Shown here: positions 8,443 through 16,398 of the stretch, in pieces
How the letters are laid out: the number at the start of each line of letters is the position of its first letter
How positions within the stretch are numbered: position 1 is the first letter of the stretch
Source: DASXMR01 sp036495525
Lineage (GTDB): Bacteria; Actinomycetota; Actinomycetes; Streptosporangiales; Streptosporangiaceae
Assembly (NCBI GenBank): GCA_036495525.1
Contig: DASXMR010000143.1
Location: forward strand, 1 to 53,311
Length of the DNA: 53,311 bases
Reading direction: 5' to 3'
Notes under the pieces: generated by a model
Told to the model about the DNA's origin: nothing
Databases searched by the model: none
The model's input: the letters and a program-made list of their open reading frames with translations, nothing else
Program-made: the position numbers and the translations under genes

Positions 8443-9375
8443 GTGGGAAAGGTCATGAGCAGCGGACCACGAGAACTGACCGGGCAGCAGGCACTTGTGC
8501 TGCGGCTGGCCGGGGCCGGATTCCTGATCGCGACAGCCGCGATGCACCTGGATCTCTACCTGACCGGCTACCGCACGATCCCGACCATCGGCCCGCTGTT
8601 CCTTTTCCAGGTGATCGCCGCGTTCGCGCTTGGCGGGCTCGTGCTGGCCGGGCTCGTGGTGCGGCCTGGCCGGCGGCTCATCGCCGCGGCTGGCTCGCTC
8701 TTCCTGGTCGCCACCCTCGGCGGCTACCTGCTGACTGTCTGGGTCGGCCTGTTCGGCTTCAAGGAGATCCGGACCACGGCCGGGATCGTGGCCGGCATCA
8801 TCGAGGTACTCGGGTTCGGCGTCCTCGGCCTGCTCGCGCTAGTGCCGGAGCGGGGCGAGCAGGCCGCGCCAGCCCCCGCGCAGACCACCTCCCTGGCTGA
8901 CCGGCTGCGAGCCGGGCTGCCCGGTGCCGGCCTGGCGGTCGGCGCAGTGGCCGCCGGCGCGCTAAGCACGATCGCACTCGCCGTGCTGCTGATCACCGAG
9001 GGCGCGATCGGGACCCCGCAGCCCGCCGCCGCGTCGGCGGGCGGTGCCGCGCTCCACACGACCACGATCAAGGGCGTCAAGGTGCTGACCGATGCCAGGG
9101 GCCTCACCCTGTATCGGTTCGCGCCCGATACGCCCACTAAGTCGGCCTGCTACTCGCTGTGCGCCTCCTACTGGCCGCCGGTGCTCGGCAAGCCAACCGC
9201 TGGTCCTGGCGTGACCGGCCAGCTGGGCACCATCACCCGCAACGATGGATCGCTGCAGGCGACCTACAACGGCCACCCGCTGTACACCTACGCAATTGAC
9301 TCGCCGGGCACGAACAAGGGCAACAACATCACTCTGAATGGCGGAAAGTGGTTCGAGGTCCCCGCATCAGGCTGA
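8443..9375 (+). CDS. Membrane protein with C-terminal PF03640-type secreted repeats
   Basis: A 310-aa protein. The first 140 residues hold four hydrophobic helices around a short periplasmic loop; a fifth helix lies near 175-200. The extracellular C-terminus (about 215-310) carries the repeat known from actinobacterial surface lipoproteins: ADG-LTLYRF-PDTPTKSACYSLCASYWPP, then LGTITRNDGSLQATYNGHPLYTYAID. The repeat has been seen in putative redox or haem-associated exported proteins, but its function is not established. GTG 8443 follows AGGGGGG by 7 bases. The gene begins 20 bases after the DUF3097 stop, so the two are probably co-transcribed. Confidence 0.78.
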   Translation: MGKVMSSGPRELTGQQALVLRLAGAGFLIATAAMHLDLYLTGYRTIPTIGPLFLFQVIAAFALGGLVLAGLVVRPGRRLIAAAGSLFLVATLGGYLLTVWVGLFGFKEIRTTAGIVAGIIEVLGFGVLGLLALVPERGEQAAPAPAQTTSLADRLRAGLPGAGLAVGAVAAGALSTIALAVLLITEGAIGTPQPAAASAGGAALHTTTIKGVKVLTDARGLTLYRFAPDTPTKSACYSLCASYWPPVLGKPTAGPGVTGQLGTITRNDGSLQATYNGHPLYTYAIDSPGTNKGNNITLNGGKWFEVPASG

Positions 9376-9635
9376 GCTGCAGCCGGTGGCGCGGCTGGTG
9401 CCTGCGGTGTCACTGCTGGCACAGCGGCCCGGCGTGCACTCCAGGCACGTCCAGGTTCTGCCGCCGTGACTATCAGCTGGCCAGGCAGGCCGCTGAGCTC
9501 GGTGACCGGCGAAGGCGCCAGGCACGGCCGGGCGACCCCGCCTAGCCGGGCGAGCTGCCAGCGCCCGGTGACTGCGGCCGGGGCCTGGCGCAGCCCCGGC
9601 TGCCGGTGAATGAGCGGCAATGCTCCAATGGTGGA

Positions 9636-10487
9636 GTGTGCACCGCTTTCCTCAGCATCGAAGGCGGCACGCTGCTGCTGGCAGGCGTGCGCGACGAGCT
9701 GGCCGGCCGGGCGTGGCAGCCGCCAGCCAGGCACTGGCCCGAGCACCCCGGCCTGACCGGCGGTCTCGACCTGCTGGCCGGCGGGACCTGGCTGGCCGTG
9801 GCGCCTGCCGCCCGCCGGGTCGCGTGCGTGCTCAACGGCCGCGGCGTCGCTGCCCAGCCGCTCTCGCGGCGCTCCCGCGGCGTGCTCTGCCTGCAGGCCG
9901 CGGCCGAGGGCAAGCCTGACCGCGCGGCACTGGCCGAGTTCGATCCGTTCCACCTGGTCATGGGAGAGGCGGGAACGGTCACCGTGTGGAGCTGGGATGG
10001 TGACAGCCTCGCCGAGCGCGAGCTGTCGGCCGGCCTGCACATGATGGTCAACAGCGGCCTGCGCAGCCAGCGCCCGGCGGCCGGGCCGGCGGAGCTGGCG
10101 GCTGCTAGCCGGGCGGCCGACCCCCAGCGCCGCCCGCAGGGCGGGCTGCGGCCGGCCGTGCCGCGGATCGCCGACAGCGCACCGGAGCTGCCCAGGGTCG
10201 AGTACTTCCTGCCGCGCCTCGCCGCCACACCGCGGCCGCGGCCCCGGCCTGGTGACCCGGTCGCCGCTGCCTGGGGTGGCTGGCTGCCGCTGCTGGACGG
10301 CGACGGCATCCGGCCGGACGACCCGCGCGCCCTGCTCGTCCGCCGCGAGCTGGCTGACGGGCGGGTCTGGGGCACCACGTCGGTGTCCGCGGTCGCGATC
10401 GGGCCGGATGGGCTCCGGTACGACTTCAACCCCGAGCCAGGCAATCCCGCCGGGTGGTACGAAGTCCGGCTGGACGACGCGGCGTAG
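9636..10487 (+). CDS. NRDE / TANGO2 family protein
   Basis: A 283-aa protein of the NRDE family (bacterial homologues of TANGO2). It starts (V)CTAFLSI, placing Cys2 at the position of the presumed N-terminal nucleophile. The NRDE motif itself has diverged: an Asn-Arg-Asp-Glu is not obvious, and GVRDELAGRAW occupies that site. WSWDGDSLAERELSAGLHMMVNSG is the family's C-terminal hallmark. Function is unresolved; TANGO2 has been linked to haem or lipid handling. GTG 9636 is fixed by Cys2. A -10-like TCCAAT at 9624-9629 ends six bases before it, so the mRNA may be leaderless. The 260 bases before it show nothing else. Confidence 0.78.
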   Translation: MCTAFLSIEGGTLLLAGVRDELAGRAWQPPARHWPEHPGLTGGLDLLAGGTWLAVAPAARRVACVLNGRGVAAQPLSRRSRGVLCLQAAAEGKPDRAALAEFDPFHLVMGEAGTVTVWSWDGDSLAERELSAGLHMMVNSGLRSQRPAAGPAELAAASRAADPQRRPQGGLRPAVPRIADSAPELPRVEYFLPRLAATPRPRPRPGDPVAAAWGGWLPLLDGDGIRPDDPRALLVRRELADGRVWGTTSVSAVAIGPDGLRYDFNPEPGNPAGWYEVRLDDAA

Positions 10488-10496
10488 CCTGGCACG

Positions 10497-11495
10497 ATGC
10501 GGGCGTGGGTAGTCGAGCACCCCGGCCCGGTGACGGGCGGTCCGCTGCGGCTGACCGACCGGCCGGTACCGGAGCCCGGTCCTGGCCAGCTGCTGATCCG
10601 GGTGCTGCGCTGCGGGGTGTGCCGCACTGACCTGCACCTGGCCGAAGGCGACCTGCCGCCCAAGCAGCCGCAGGTCACGCCTGGCCATGAGGTGGTCGGC
10701 GAGGTGGTCGCCGCCGGGCCGGGCGCGGTCAGGTTCGGCCCTGGCGACCGGGTCGGGGTTGCCTGGCTAGGCGGCACCGATGGCTCGTGCCGGTACTGCC
10801 GTGCTAGCCAGGAGAACCTCTGCCCCCGCTCGGTGTACACGGGCTGGGACTTTCCCGGCGGCTACGCCGAGTACCTGACCGCGGCCGACGGCTACGTGCA
10901 CGCCCTGCCGGCCGGGTTCAGCGACGCTGAGGCGGCGCCGCTGCTTTGCGCGGGCATCATCGGCTACCGGGCCCTGCTGCGCGCCGAGCTGCCGCCTGGC
11001 GGCCGGCTTGGCATCTGGGGGTTCGGCGGCTCAGCGCACCTGGCCGCCCAGGTCGCGATCGCGCAGGGCGCGGTGGTGCACGTGTTCACCCGTTCCGCCG
11101 AGGCGCGCGAGCTGGCCCGCGGGCTTGGCGCGGCGTCAGTCCAGGACTCGTGGGATCCCGCGCCCGAGCCGCTCGACTCGGCCATCCTGTTCGCGCCCGT
11201 CGGCGAGCTGGTGCCCGCCGGGCTGCGAGCGCTAGACCGGGGCGGGACGCTCGCCATCGCCGGGATCTACCTGACCGACATTCCGGTGCTGAATTATGAG
11301 CAGCACCTGTTTCAGGAGCGCACGCTGCGCAGCGTCACCTCTAACACCAGGGGTGACGCCGAGGAGTTCCTCCGGCTGGCCGGGCGGCTGCGGCTGCGGG
11401 TGACCGTCACGCCTTACCCGCTGGATCAGGCGGACGTCGCACTGGCCGACCTGGCGGCCGACCGGGTGTCAGGTGCGGCCGTGCTGTCGCCGTAG
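10497..11495 (+). CDS. Zinc-dependent alcohol dehydrogenase family protein
   Basis: A 332-aa medium-chain dehydrogenase. Catalytic zinc ligands are Cys39 (LRCGVCRTDLH) and His64-Glu65 (PGHEVVGE). The Rossmann segment is LGIWGFGGSAHLAAQVA, without an obvious acidic NADP/NAD selector visible by eye. The structural-zinc lobe is altered: the usual T-C-G-H-C-x2-C-x7-C reads T-D95-G-S-C98-x2-C101-x7-C109, so the first Cys is Asp. TAGCCT, overlapping the stop codon of the preceding gene, ends six bases before the ATG and may drive a leaderless transcript. The gene meets acuC end to end with four bases between the stop codons. Substrate unknown. Confidence 0.87.
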   Translation: MRAWVVEHPGPVTGGPLRLTDRPVPEPGPGQLLIRVLRCGVCRTDLHLAEGDLPPKQPQVTPGHEVVGEVVAAGPGAVRFGPGDRVGVAWLGGTDGSCRYCRASQENLCPRSVYTGWDFPGGYAEYLTAADGYVHALPAGFSDAEAAPLLCAGIIGYRALLRAELPPGGRLGIWGFGGSAHLAAQVAIAQGAVVHVFTRSAEARELARGLGAASVQDSWDPAPEPLDSAILFAPVGELVPAGLRALDRGGTLAIAGIYLTDIPVLNYEQHLFQERTLRSVTSNTRGDAEEFLRLAGRLRLRVTVTPYPLDQADVALADLAADRVSGAAVLSP

Positions 11496-11499
11496 CCGC

Positions 11500-12666
11500 T
11501 CAGGGCTCGGGCGGCAGGCCGTGCGCGGGAAACACCGCGCGCCGGGTGCTGATGATCGCGTGGTCGACCGCGTCGTCCGGGTCGTAGCCGTCCTCGAACG
11601 GCAGGTACCCGGCGGCCGCGCCGTCGGTCATGTCCTCCGGCGCCGACCGGCCGGTGCGCCTGCTCACGTACTCGCGCCAGCCGGCCGGCGTCAGCGCATG
11701 CGGGTCAACCGGGTGGCCGGCCGCCTCGGCGAGCAGGTGCGTCCAGGTCCTGGGCACCACCCGGACCAGCTCATAGCCGCCGCCGCCGGTCAGCAGCCAG
11801 CGGCCGCCGGTCACCTCGTGGGCCAGCTGGTGGATGGCAGCGTGAGCGGCCCGCTGGGCGTCGACGGACAGCTCCAGGTGCGCCAGCGGGTCGAGCCGGT
11901 GCGTGTCGCAGCCGTGCTGGCTGACCAGGATCTCCGGCTCGAAAGCCCGCAGCAGCGGGGGCACCACGGCGTGGAAGGCGCGCAGCCAGCCGGCGTCCGC
12001 CGTGCCGGCCGGCAGGGCGACGTTGACCGAGCAGCCAGGCGCCGACGGCCCGCCTGACTCCGACGGCCGCCCGGTGCCAGGGAACAGCACCGCCGGGTGC
12101 TCGTGCAGGCTGATCGTGAGTACCCGCGGGTCGTCGTAGAACGCCGCCTGCACGCCGTCGCCATGGTGCACGTCGATGTCCACGTAGCCGATCTTGCGCA
12201 CACCACGCTGCAGCAGCCAGGCGATCGCGATGGCCGGGTCGTTGTAGACGCAGAACCCGCTGGCGCTCGCGCGCATGGCGTGATGCAGCCCGCCAGCGAT
12301 GTTGCCGCCGTGCTCGGCCCGGCCCTCAAGGACCGCTCCGGCCGCGGCCAGCGTCGCGCCGGCGACCAGCGCCGAGGCGTCGTGCATGTCAGCGAACACC
12401 GGGTCGTCGGGGGTGCCGAGCCCGAACATCAGCGCCTCGCGGCCGCGCCGCACGGCGGCGATGTAGCGAGGATCGTGGATCAGCTCCAGCTCGGCGTCGG
12501 TGGCAGGGCGAGGCACGGTAACCGACACGCCGGGCAGCGAGAGCACGCCAAGCTCGCGGGCAAGCTCAATGGTCAGCTCGACCCGCACCGGCGCCAGCGG
12601 GTGCCCGGCGCCGAAGTCATATGCCACGAGCCGCTCGTCCCAGGCCAGCTCCAGCCTGCACGCCAT
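11500..12666 (-). CDS. acuC: AcuC-type deacetylase (class I histone deacetylase family)
   Basis: A 388-aa zinc amidohydrolase of the arginase/deacetylase fold. Visible active-site elements are the His pair in AGGLHHAM, the zinc ligands in YVDIDVHHGDGV, the third ligand in SQHGCDTH and the catalytic Tyr in GGGGYE. AcuC removes acetyl groups from acetyl-CoA synthetase and controls acetate use in Bacillus. No acetoin genes are next to it here, so the substrate is inferred from the family. GAGAGGA lies 7 bases before the ATG. Confidence 0.9.
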   Translation of the reverse strand: MACRLELAWDERLVAYDFGAGHPLAPVRVELTIELARELGVLSLPGVSVTVPRPATDAELELIHDPRYIAAVRRGREALMFGLGTPDDPVFADMHDASALVAGATLAAAGAVLEGRAEHGGNIAGGLHHAMRASASGFCVYNDPAIAIAWLLQRGVRKIGYVDIDVHHGDGVQAAFYDDPRVLTISLHEHPAVLFPGTGRPSESGGPSAPGCSVNVALPAGTADAGWLRAFHAVVPPLLRAFEPEILVSQHGCDTHRLDPLAHLELSVDAQRAAHAAIHQLAHEVTGGRWLLTGGGGYELVRVVPRTWTHLLAEAAGHPVDPHALTPAGWREYVSRRTGRSAPEDMTDGAAAGYLPFEDGYDPDDAVDHAIISTRRAVFPAHGLPPEP

Positions 12667-12771
12667 CTATTGGTCCTCTCCCGCCCGCGTTGCTGTTGCA
12701 CACTAACCCAGCGGGGCTGACTTCCGGCCGGTGTGTCGCGGCCGTACCGCCGGCCGGCCGGCCGGGCCGGG

Positions 12772-13574
12772 TCAGCGGATGATCTCGTCGCTGAAGGCGT
12801 GCACCGGGTCGGTCGCGCGAGCCGGCAGCGTTTCCAGCCGCCGATCGGCCATCAGGTCCCGGCCGAGCGCCGCTGAGCCGCCGATGTAGCTGGAGTCCAG
12901 GTCGGTTTCCGTTGCCACCAGCCAGGCGTGATCCGCTGGCCAGAAGACATTCGGTGACTCGGGCACGAAGTGATCCCCGCCGAGCAGCCAGCCCAGCTCT
13001 GGCGCGGCATCCAGCGGGCCCCGCAGCAGCAGGTAGGACCGTTCCGGCAGCTCTACTCGCGGCCCGGCCAGGACCTCGGCTGAGAAGGGGTCGGCACGAT
13101 CGGCGGCGGCCTGCTCTGAGCCTCCGCGCCAGGCGCGACTGCGGTGATGGTGGCCTGCGAGCCTGGCTCGTCGTCCTGGCCGTATCCCTCCCACGTGCAG
13201 AAATAGCAGCGTCCCGGCGTGCTGGTGTGCGCGGCGAGAACCTCGGTCAGGGCGGTGAGCACGGCGGGCGCCAGCCTGCCTGCCTCCGGCGGCACTTCCC
13301 ACGGCGGCGGCTGCTGGCTGACGCCGCTGGCAGGCCGTGACAGCGCGGCGAACTGTGCCAGCGGGTGCACGACCCGGCCGGACCAGGCGGCCACCTCCGC
13401 CCAGCTGACCTGACGATCGTCAGCGCCCTCGGCCGGGCGCAGCAGTCGCGTTCAGGCCGCGAAGCCACCAGGAACCAGCCAGCCGACTCCCGATCCGAGG
13501 GGGCCGACGCCGCTGACGACCCAGTCGGCGGGTGACATGTCCGTGACGGGCTGCAGGCTGTACTGCTTGGGCAC
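12772..13574 (-). pseudogene. Broken gene of a conserved actinobacterial hypothetical family
   Basis: Read from GTG 13574, the frame encodes VPKQYSLQPVTD and on to VPGGFAA, then meets an in-frame TGA at 13452-13454. The same frame goes on immediately with RLLRPAEGADDRQVSWAEVAAW and CYFCTWEGYGQDDE. Between about 13090 and 13150 the coding sense moves to another frame, giving RADPFSAEVLAG, VELPERSYLLL, PNVFWPADHAWLVATETDLD and SYIGGSA. I recognise the pieces as one protein of about 265 residues seen widely in Streptomyces relatives, function unknown. One nonsense and one frameshift make it a likely pseudogene, unless both are assembly errors. The next gene downstream on this strand is acuC. Confidence 0.75.
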
Positions 13575-13636
13575 CGTCTGATGCTAGCCGCCTGGACGGC
13601 GCCCGCGGTCCTGTCGCTCCCGTGGCAGGGCAGCGA

Positions 13637-14524
13637 TCACGACGTCGAGGTCCACAGCACCAGGCGGGTGCGGTCGCCGCGGAACAGGTCGCGGGCGAAC
13701 TCCAGCGGTCGCCCGTCCTGGTCGTAGGCGGTGCGCTCGACGAGCATCAGCGGCGCCCCGGCGGCGACCTGCAGCAGCACGGCCTCCTGCTGGTCGGCGG
13801 TGACCGGCTCGAGCACCTCCCTGGCGCGGTGCGGGCGCTGCCCGTACTTCTGCTCAAGCAGCTCGTACAGCGAGCCGTCCAGCGGGCAGTCAAGCAGGCC
13901 GGCGAAGCGGGCAGCGGGAAACAGGGAGTGCTCGAGCACGATCGGCCGGCCCTCGGCCAGCCGGATCCGGCGCACGTCGTAGACCGGCTCGCTCGCGGCC
14001 AGCTCCAGTGCCCTGGCGGCGGCCGGGCTCGCCGGGTGCTCGGCCGCGCTGAGCACCCTGGCGCCGGCTGCCAGGCCGTGCCTGCGCAGCTGCTCGGAGA
14101 AACCGGCCAGGGTGGTCAGGTCCTGGTCCAGCTTGGGCTCGGCCACGAACGTGCCGCCGCCGCGGCCCACCGTCCGGCTCACCAGCCCGCGGAGGGCCAG
14201 CTCGCTGAGCGCGTGCCGCAGCGTCATCCGGCTGACCCCCAGCCAGGCGGCCAGGTCGTGCTCGGTGGGCAGCCGGTCGCCGGCCATCAGCTGGCCGCCG
14301 GCGATGGCGCCGGCCAGCCAGTCCTCGATCTGCGCGTGCACGGTGGTGCCCGGCGCGCGGACGATCACCGGCGGCGAGGTGATCTGCGCCGTGGCCGGCG
14401 GGCCTGGCTGCGCCGCCCGGCCGCGCAGGGCGCCGGGCACGGCCAGCTGTCTGATCTTCGGCCGTGGCGGCACGTCCCGTCCCTCCCGACTGCGCTCGTG
14501 GCGCGGCGACTCGCGGCCGGACAA
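13637..14524 (-). CDS. GntR-family regulator, HutC subfamily (UTRA domain)
   Basis: A 295-aa regulator. The winged helix-turn-helix spans about residues 65-130 (GDRLPTEHDLAAWLGVSRMTLRHALSELALRGLVSR read in sections) and the ligand-binding UTRA domain follows to the C-terminus (PVYDVRRIRLAEGRPIVLEHS and ERTAYDQDGRPLEFARDLFRGDR read in sections). HutC members sense small metabolites of the pathway next door. The neighbours point to a choline, betaine or sarcosine-like compound. A GTCTAGAC site fitting the HutC consensus GTnTAnAC lies on the divergent promoter at 16341. Start TTG 14524 is uncertain; the first 60 residues are low-complexity and GTG 14473 is an alternative. Confidence 0.85.
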   Translation of the reverse strand: MSGRESPRHERSREGRDVPPRPKIRQLAVPGALRGRAAQPGPPATAQITSPPVIVRAPGTTVHAQIEDWLAGAIAGGQLMAGDRLPTEHDLAAWLGVSRMTLRHALSELALRGLVSRTVGRGGGTFVAEPKLDQDLTTLAGFSEQLRRHGLAAGARVLSAAEHPASPAAARALELAASEPVYDVRRIRLAEGRPIVLEHSLFPAARFAGLLDCPLDGSLYELLEQKYGQRPHRAREVLEPVTADQQEAVLLQVAAGAPLMLVERTAYDQDGRPLEFARDLFRGDRTRLVLWTSTS

Positions 14525-14537
14525 CGGCCCGGCTGAC

Positions 14538-14571
14538 GTCCTGGTGGCCGGTCCTGCTCAGCCGCCAGGAC
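14538..14571. promoter_or_regulatory. Inverted repeat between permease stop and regulator start
   Basis: GTCCTGGTGG (14538-14547) pairs with CCGCCAGGAC (14562-14571), allowing one G-U pair, around a 14-base loop. It lies in the 86 bases between the permease and its downstream regulator gene. It may be a terminator of the permease transcript or an autoregulatory site. No U-tract. Confidence 0.35.
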
Positions 14572-14610
14572 AGGATGCTAGGCCCGGGACCTGGCGGTCA
14601 CCGCGGTGGA

Positions 14611-16179
14611 TCAGCCGCCGCCTGGCGCCGTTCGCGCGCCGGCTGCCAGCGGCTGATCATCACCCTCGGGCGTGACCACCGGCGGGAAGGTCTTGCGCTG
14701 CCCGACGGCCAGGTAGTAGATGGCGCCGATCAGCGCGATGACCACGACGACGGTCCACAGGATCGGGATCTTGTCCAGGAAGCCGATGTGGAAGTCGAGC
14801 AGCTGCTTGCCGTCCACCACCGTCTGGTTCGGCTCCGGGTTGCTGGCCGCCCGCGGCCAGGCGAAGTTCACCAGCATCGCGCCGCCATACAGCAGGCCAA
14901 GGACGTTGACAAAGATGCCCCACCGGCCGAGCCGGAACGGCGCAGGCCGCCGCGGCCAGCCGCGCGCCCTGGCGGCCAGGATGACGAGGTTGCCGAGGAA
15001 GTAGCTCAGGTAGATCATGCCGGTCGCGGCGATGGCGATCGTGCCGGCGCCGGAGAACTGGAGGAACGGGACCGCGGCGAGCACCGCGACGACGACGCAG
15101 GTCCAGACCGGGGTGTGCAGGCGCGGCGCGACTTTCGCCAGCGTTCCCGACAGCGGCAGCCTGTTGTCGCGTGCCATGCCGAAACACAGCCGGATCGTGG
15201 CCGCCAGGATCGACATGCAGCAGACGAAGATGGCGGCGGAGACCACCAGCAGGTAGATCGTCGCGAACGGGTGGGAGAAGTTCGCCTCGATGATCTGGGC
15301 CGGCCCGTCGGCGCTGGCGATCGAGCCCTTCAGATTGGGTATCGACACCAGCACGCCGAGCAGGAACACCCCGCCGATGATGAACGCGCCGATCACCGAG
15401 AACAGCACTGCCTTCGGCGCGGCGCGGCGCGGGTCACGGGTCTCCTCGGCGAGCGTCGACGCGGTGTCGAAGCCGTAGATCACGAACAGGCTCATGAACA
15501 TCGCGGCGAACAGCGTGCTGCTGTTGATGTGGATCCCGGCGCTGTTGTTCACCACGTGGAAGCCCTGGTGGTTGTGGAACGCCATCAGGATCAGCGCGAA
15601 GACGAACATGCCGAGGATCTCGAACACCACGCCGGTGTTGTTGATGATGGCCACCAGCCGGACCCCGTAGATGTTCAGCACAGTGATCACCGCGAGCGTG
15701 ATCAGCGCCATCACCAGCTCGGTGTGCAGGGTGAGCCCCAGGCTCTTCCAGCCGAGTCCGTTGAACGCCGGGATCAGCGCCAGCGGCAGGGTGGCGACCA
15801 CAGCGGTGACGGTCAGGATCCCGGCGAACAGGTAGATCCAGCCGGTGAACCAGGAGTAGCTGCGGTTAGCCAGGTACTTGGTCCACTGGAACACCGAGCC
15901 GGCCACCGGGTAGTGACTGGACACCTCGGCGAAGTTCAGCGCGATGATGAACTGGCCGAGCGCGACAACCGGCCAGGTCCAGATGAACACCCCGCCGATG
16001 GTGGTCAGCCCGAGGGCGAAAAGGGTGAAGATCCCGGTCGACGGCGAGATGTAGCTGAACGCCACCGCGAACGAGCTGAAGGTGCCGAGAGAGCGCTTCA
16101 GCTCCTGCTTGTAGCCGAACCCGGCGAGGTCGTCAGAGTCACGTTGCTGGCCGCCGGTGACATCGGTGCTGGCGCTCAT
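14611..16179 (-). CDS. Amino acid/polyamine permease (APC superfamily)
   Basis: A 522-aa transporter with about 12 membrane helices. The first helix region FSSFAVAFSYISPSTGIFTLF has the APC unwound-helix signature (S-x-S-P-S-T-G). YGFDTASTLAEETRDPRRAAPKA is the conserved cytoplasmic loop of bacterial amino acid, GABA and choline-type permeases. ATG 16179 follows GGGGAG by about 5 bases and is preferred over an upstream start. The gene is divergent from the kinase-dehydrogenase pair and next to the GntR regulator, so it probably imports the substrate of that pathway. The substrate itself cannot be read from sequence. Confidence 0.88.
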   Translation of the reverse strand: MSASTDVTGGQQRDSDDLAGFGYKQELKRSLGTFSSFAVAFSYISPSTGIFTLFALGLTTIGGVFIWTWPVVALGQFIIALNFAEVSSHYPVAGSVFQWTKYLANRSYSWFTGWIYLFAGILTVTAVVATLPLALIPAFNGLGWKSLGLTLHTELVMALITLAVITVLNIYGVRLVAIINNTGVVFEILGMFVFALILMAFHNHQGFHVVNNSAGIHINSSTLFAAMFMSLFVIYGFDTASTLAEETRDPRRAAPKAVLFSVIGAFIIGGVFLLGVLVSIPNLKGSIASADGPAQIIEANFSHPFATIYLLVVSAAIFVCCMSILAATIRLCFGMARDNRLPLSGTLAKVAPRLHTPVWTCVVVAVLAAVPFLQFSGAGTIAIAATGMIYLSYFLGNLVILAARARGWPRRPAPFRLGRWGIFVNVLGLLYGGAMLVNFAWPRAASNPEPNQTVVDGKQLLDFHIGFLDKIPILWTVVVVIALIGAIYYLAVGQRKTFPPVVTPEGDDQPLAAGARTAPGGG

Positions 16180-16218
16180 TGGCGCTCCCCCCACCAGATC
16201 GGATCGCGGAATGGGCGT

Positions 16219-16247
16219 AGCGTATGATCACGCCGGCTAAATGTCGA
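16219..16247 (-). promoter_or_regulatory. Promoter of the permease gene
   Basis: On the minus strand TCGACA (16247-16242), a 17-base spacer and TACGCT (16224-16219) form a good housekeeping-type promoter. It predicts a transcript start near 16212 and a leader of about 33 bases. Confidence 0.5.
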
Positions 16248-16340
16248 TACCTTTGGCCTGCCGTGATGGCCGGATAACGCCACGCCGGCCGACCTCGCCT
16301 GGTCAGCGCGGGACGATCCGGAAAATAACCCCATCCTTTC

Positions 16341-16348
16341 GTCTAGAC
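16341..16348. promoter_or_regulatory. HutC-type operator candidate GTCTAGAC
   Basis: The perfect 8-base palindrome GTCTAGAC matches the HutC-subfamily consensus GTnTAnAC. It overlaps the putative -35 box (16344-16349) of the kinase-dehydrogenase promoter, a position expected for a repressor. The likely binder is the GntR/HutC protein at 13637-14524. Confidence 0.55.
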
Positions 16349-16372
16349 CTTTACGCGCCGCTGAGTTAGCCT
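16344..16372 (+). promoter_or_regulatory. Promoter of the kinase-dehydrogenase pair
   Basis: TAGACC (16344-16349), 17 bases, TAGCCT (16367-16372). Transcription would start near 16379, twenty bases before the GTG start. The -35 box is weak, and the overlap with GTCTAGAC suggests repression. Confidence 0.4.
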
Positions 16373-16398
16373 GCGGGCGGCGGAGGAGGGAGCGGGCG

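Noticed and set aside
9288..10688. 466-codon minus-strand open frame opposite the NRDE gene
   Set aside because: Antisense to NRDE and the start of the dehydrogenase, both clearly real; no family resemblance.
13452..13454. Selenocysteine or programmed readthrough at the in-frame TGA
   Set aside because: No hairpin of SECIS type is evident just after the TGA, relatives of this family have no selenocysteine there, and a second lesion downstream indicates decay.
14464..16227. Long open frame on the plus strand opposite the permease
   Set aside because: Highly charged, repetitive composition (His, Asp, Arg, Gln) typical of the antisense of a membrane-protein gene; no start signals or family.
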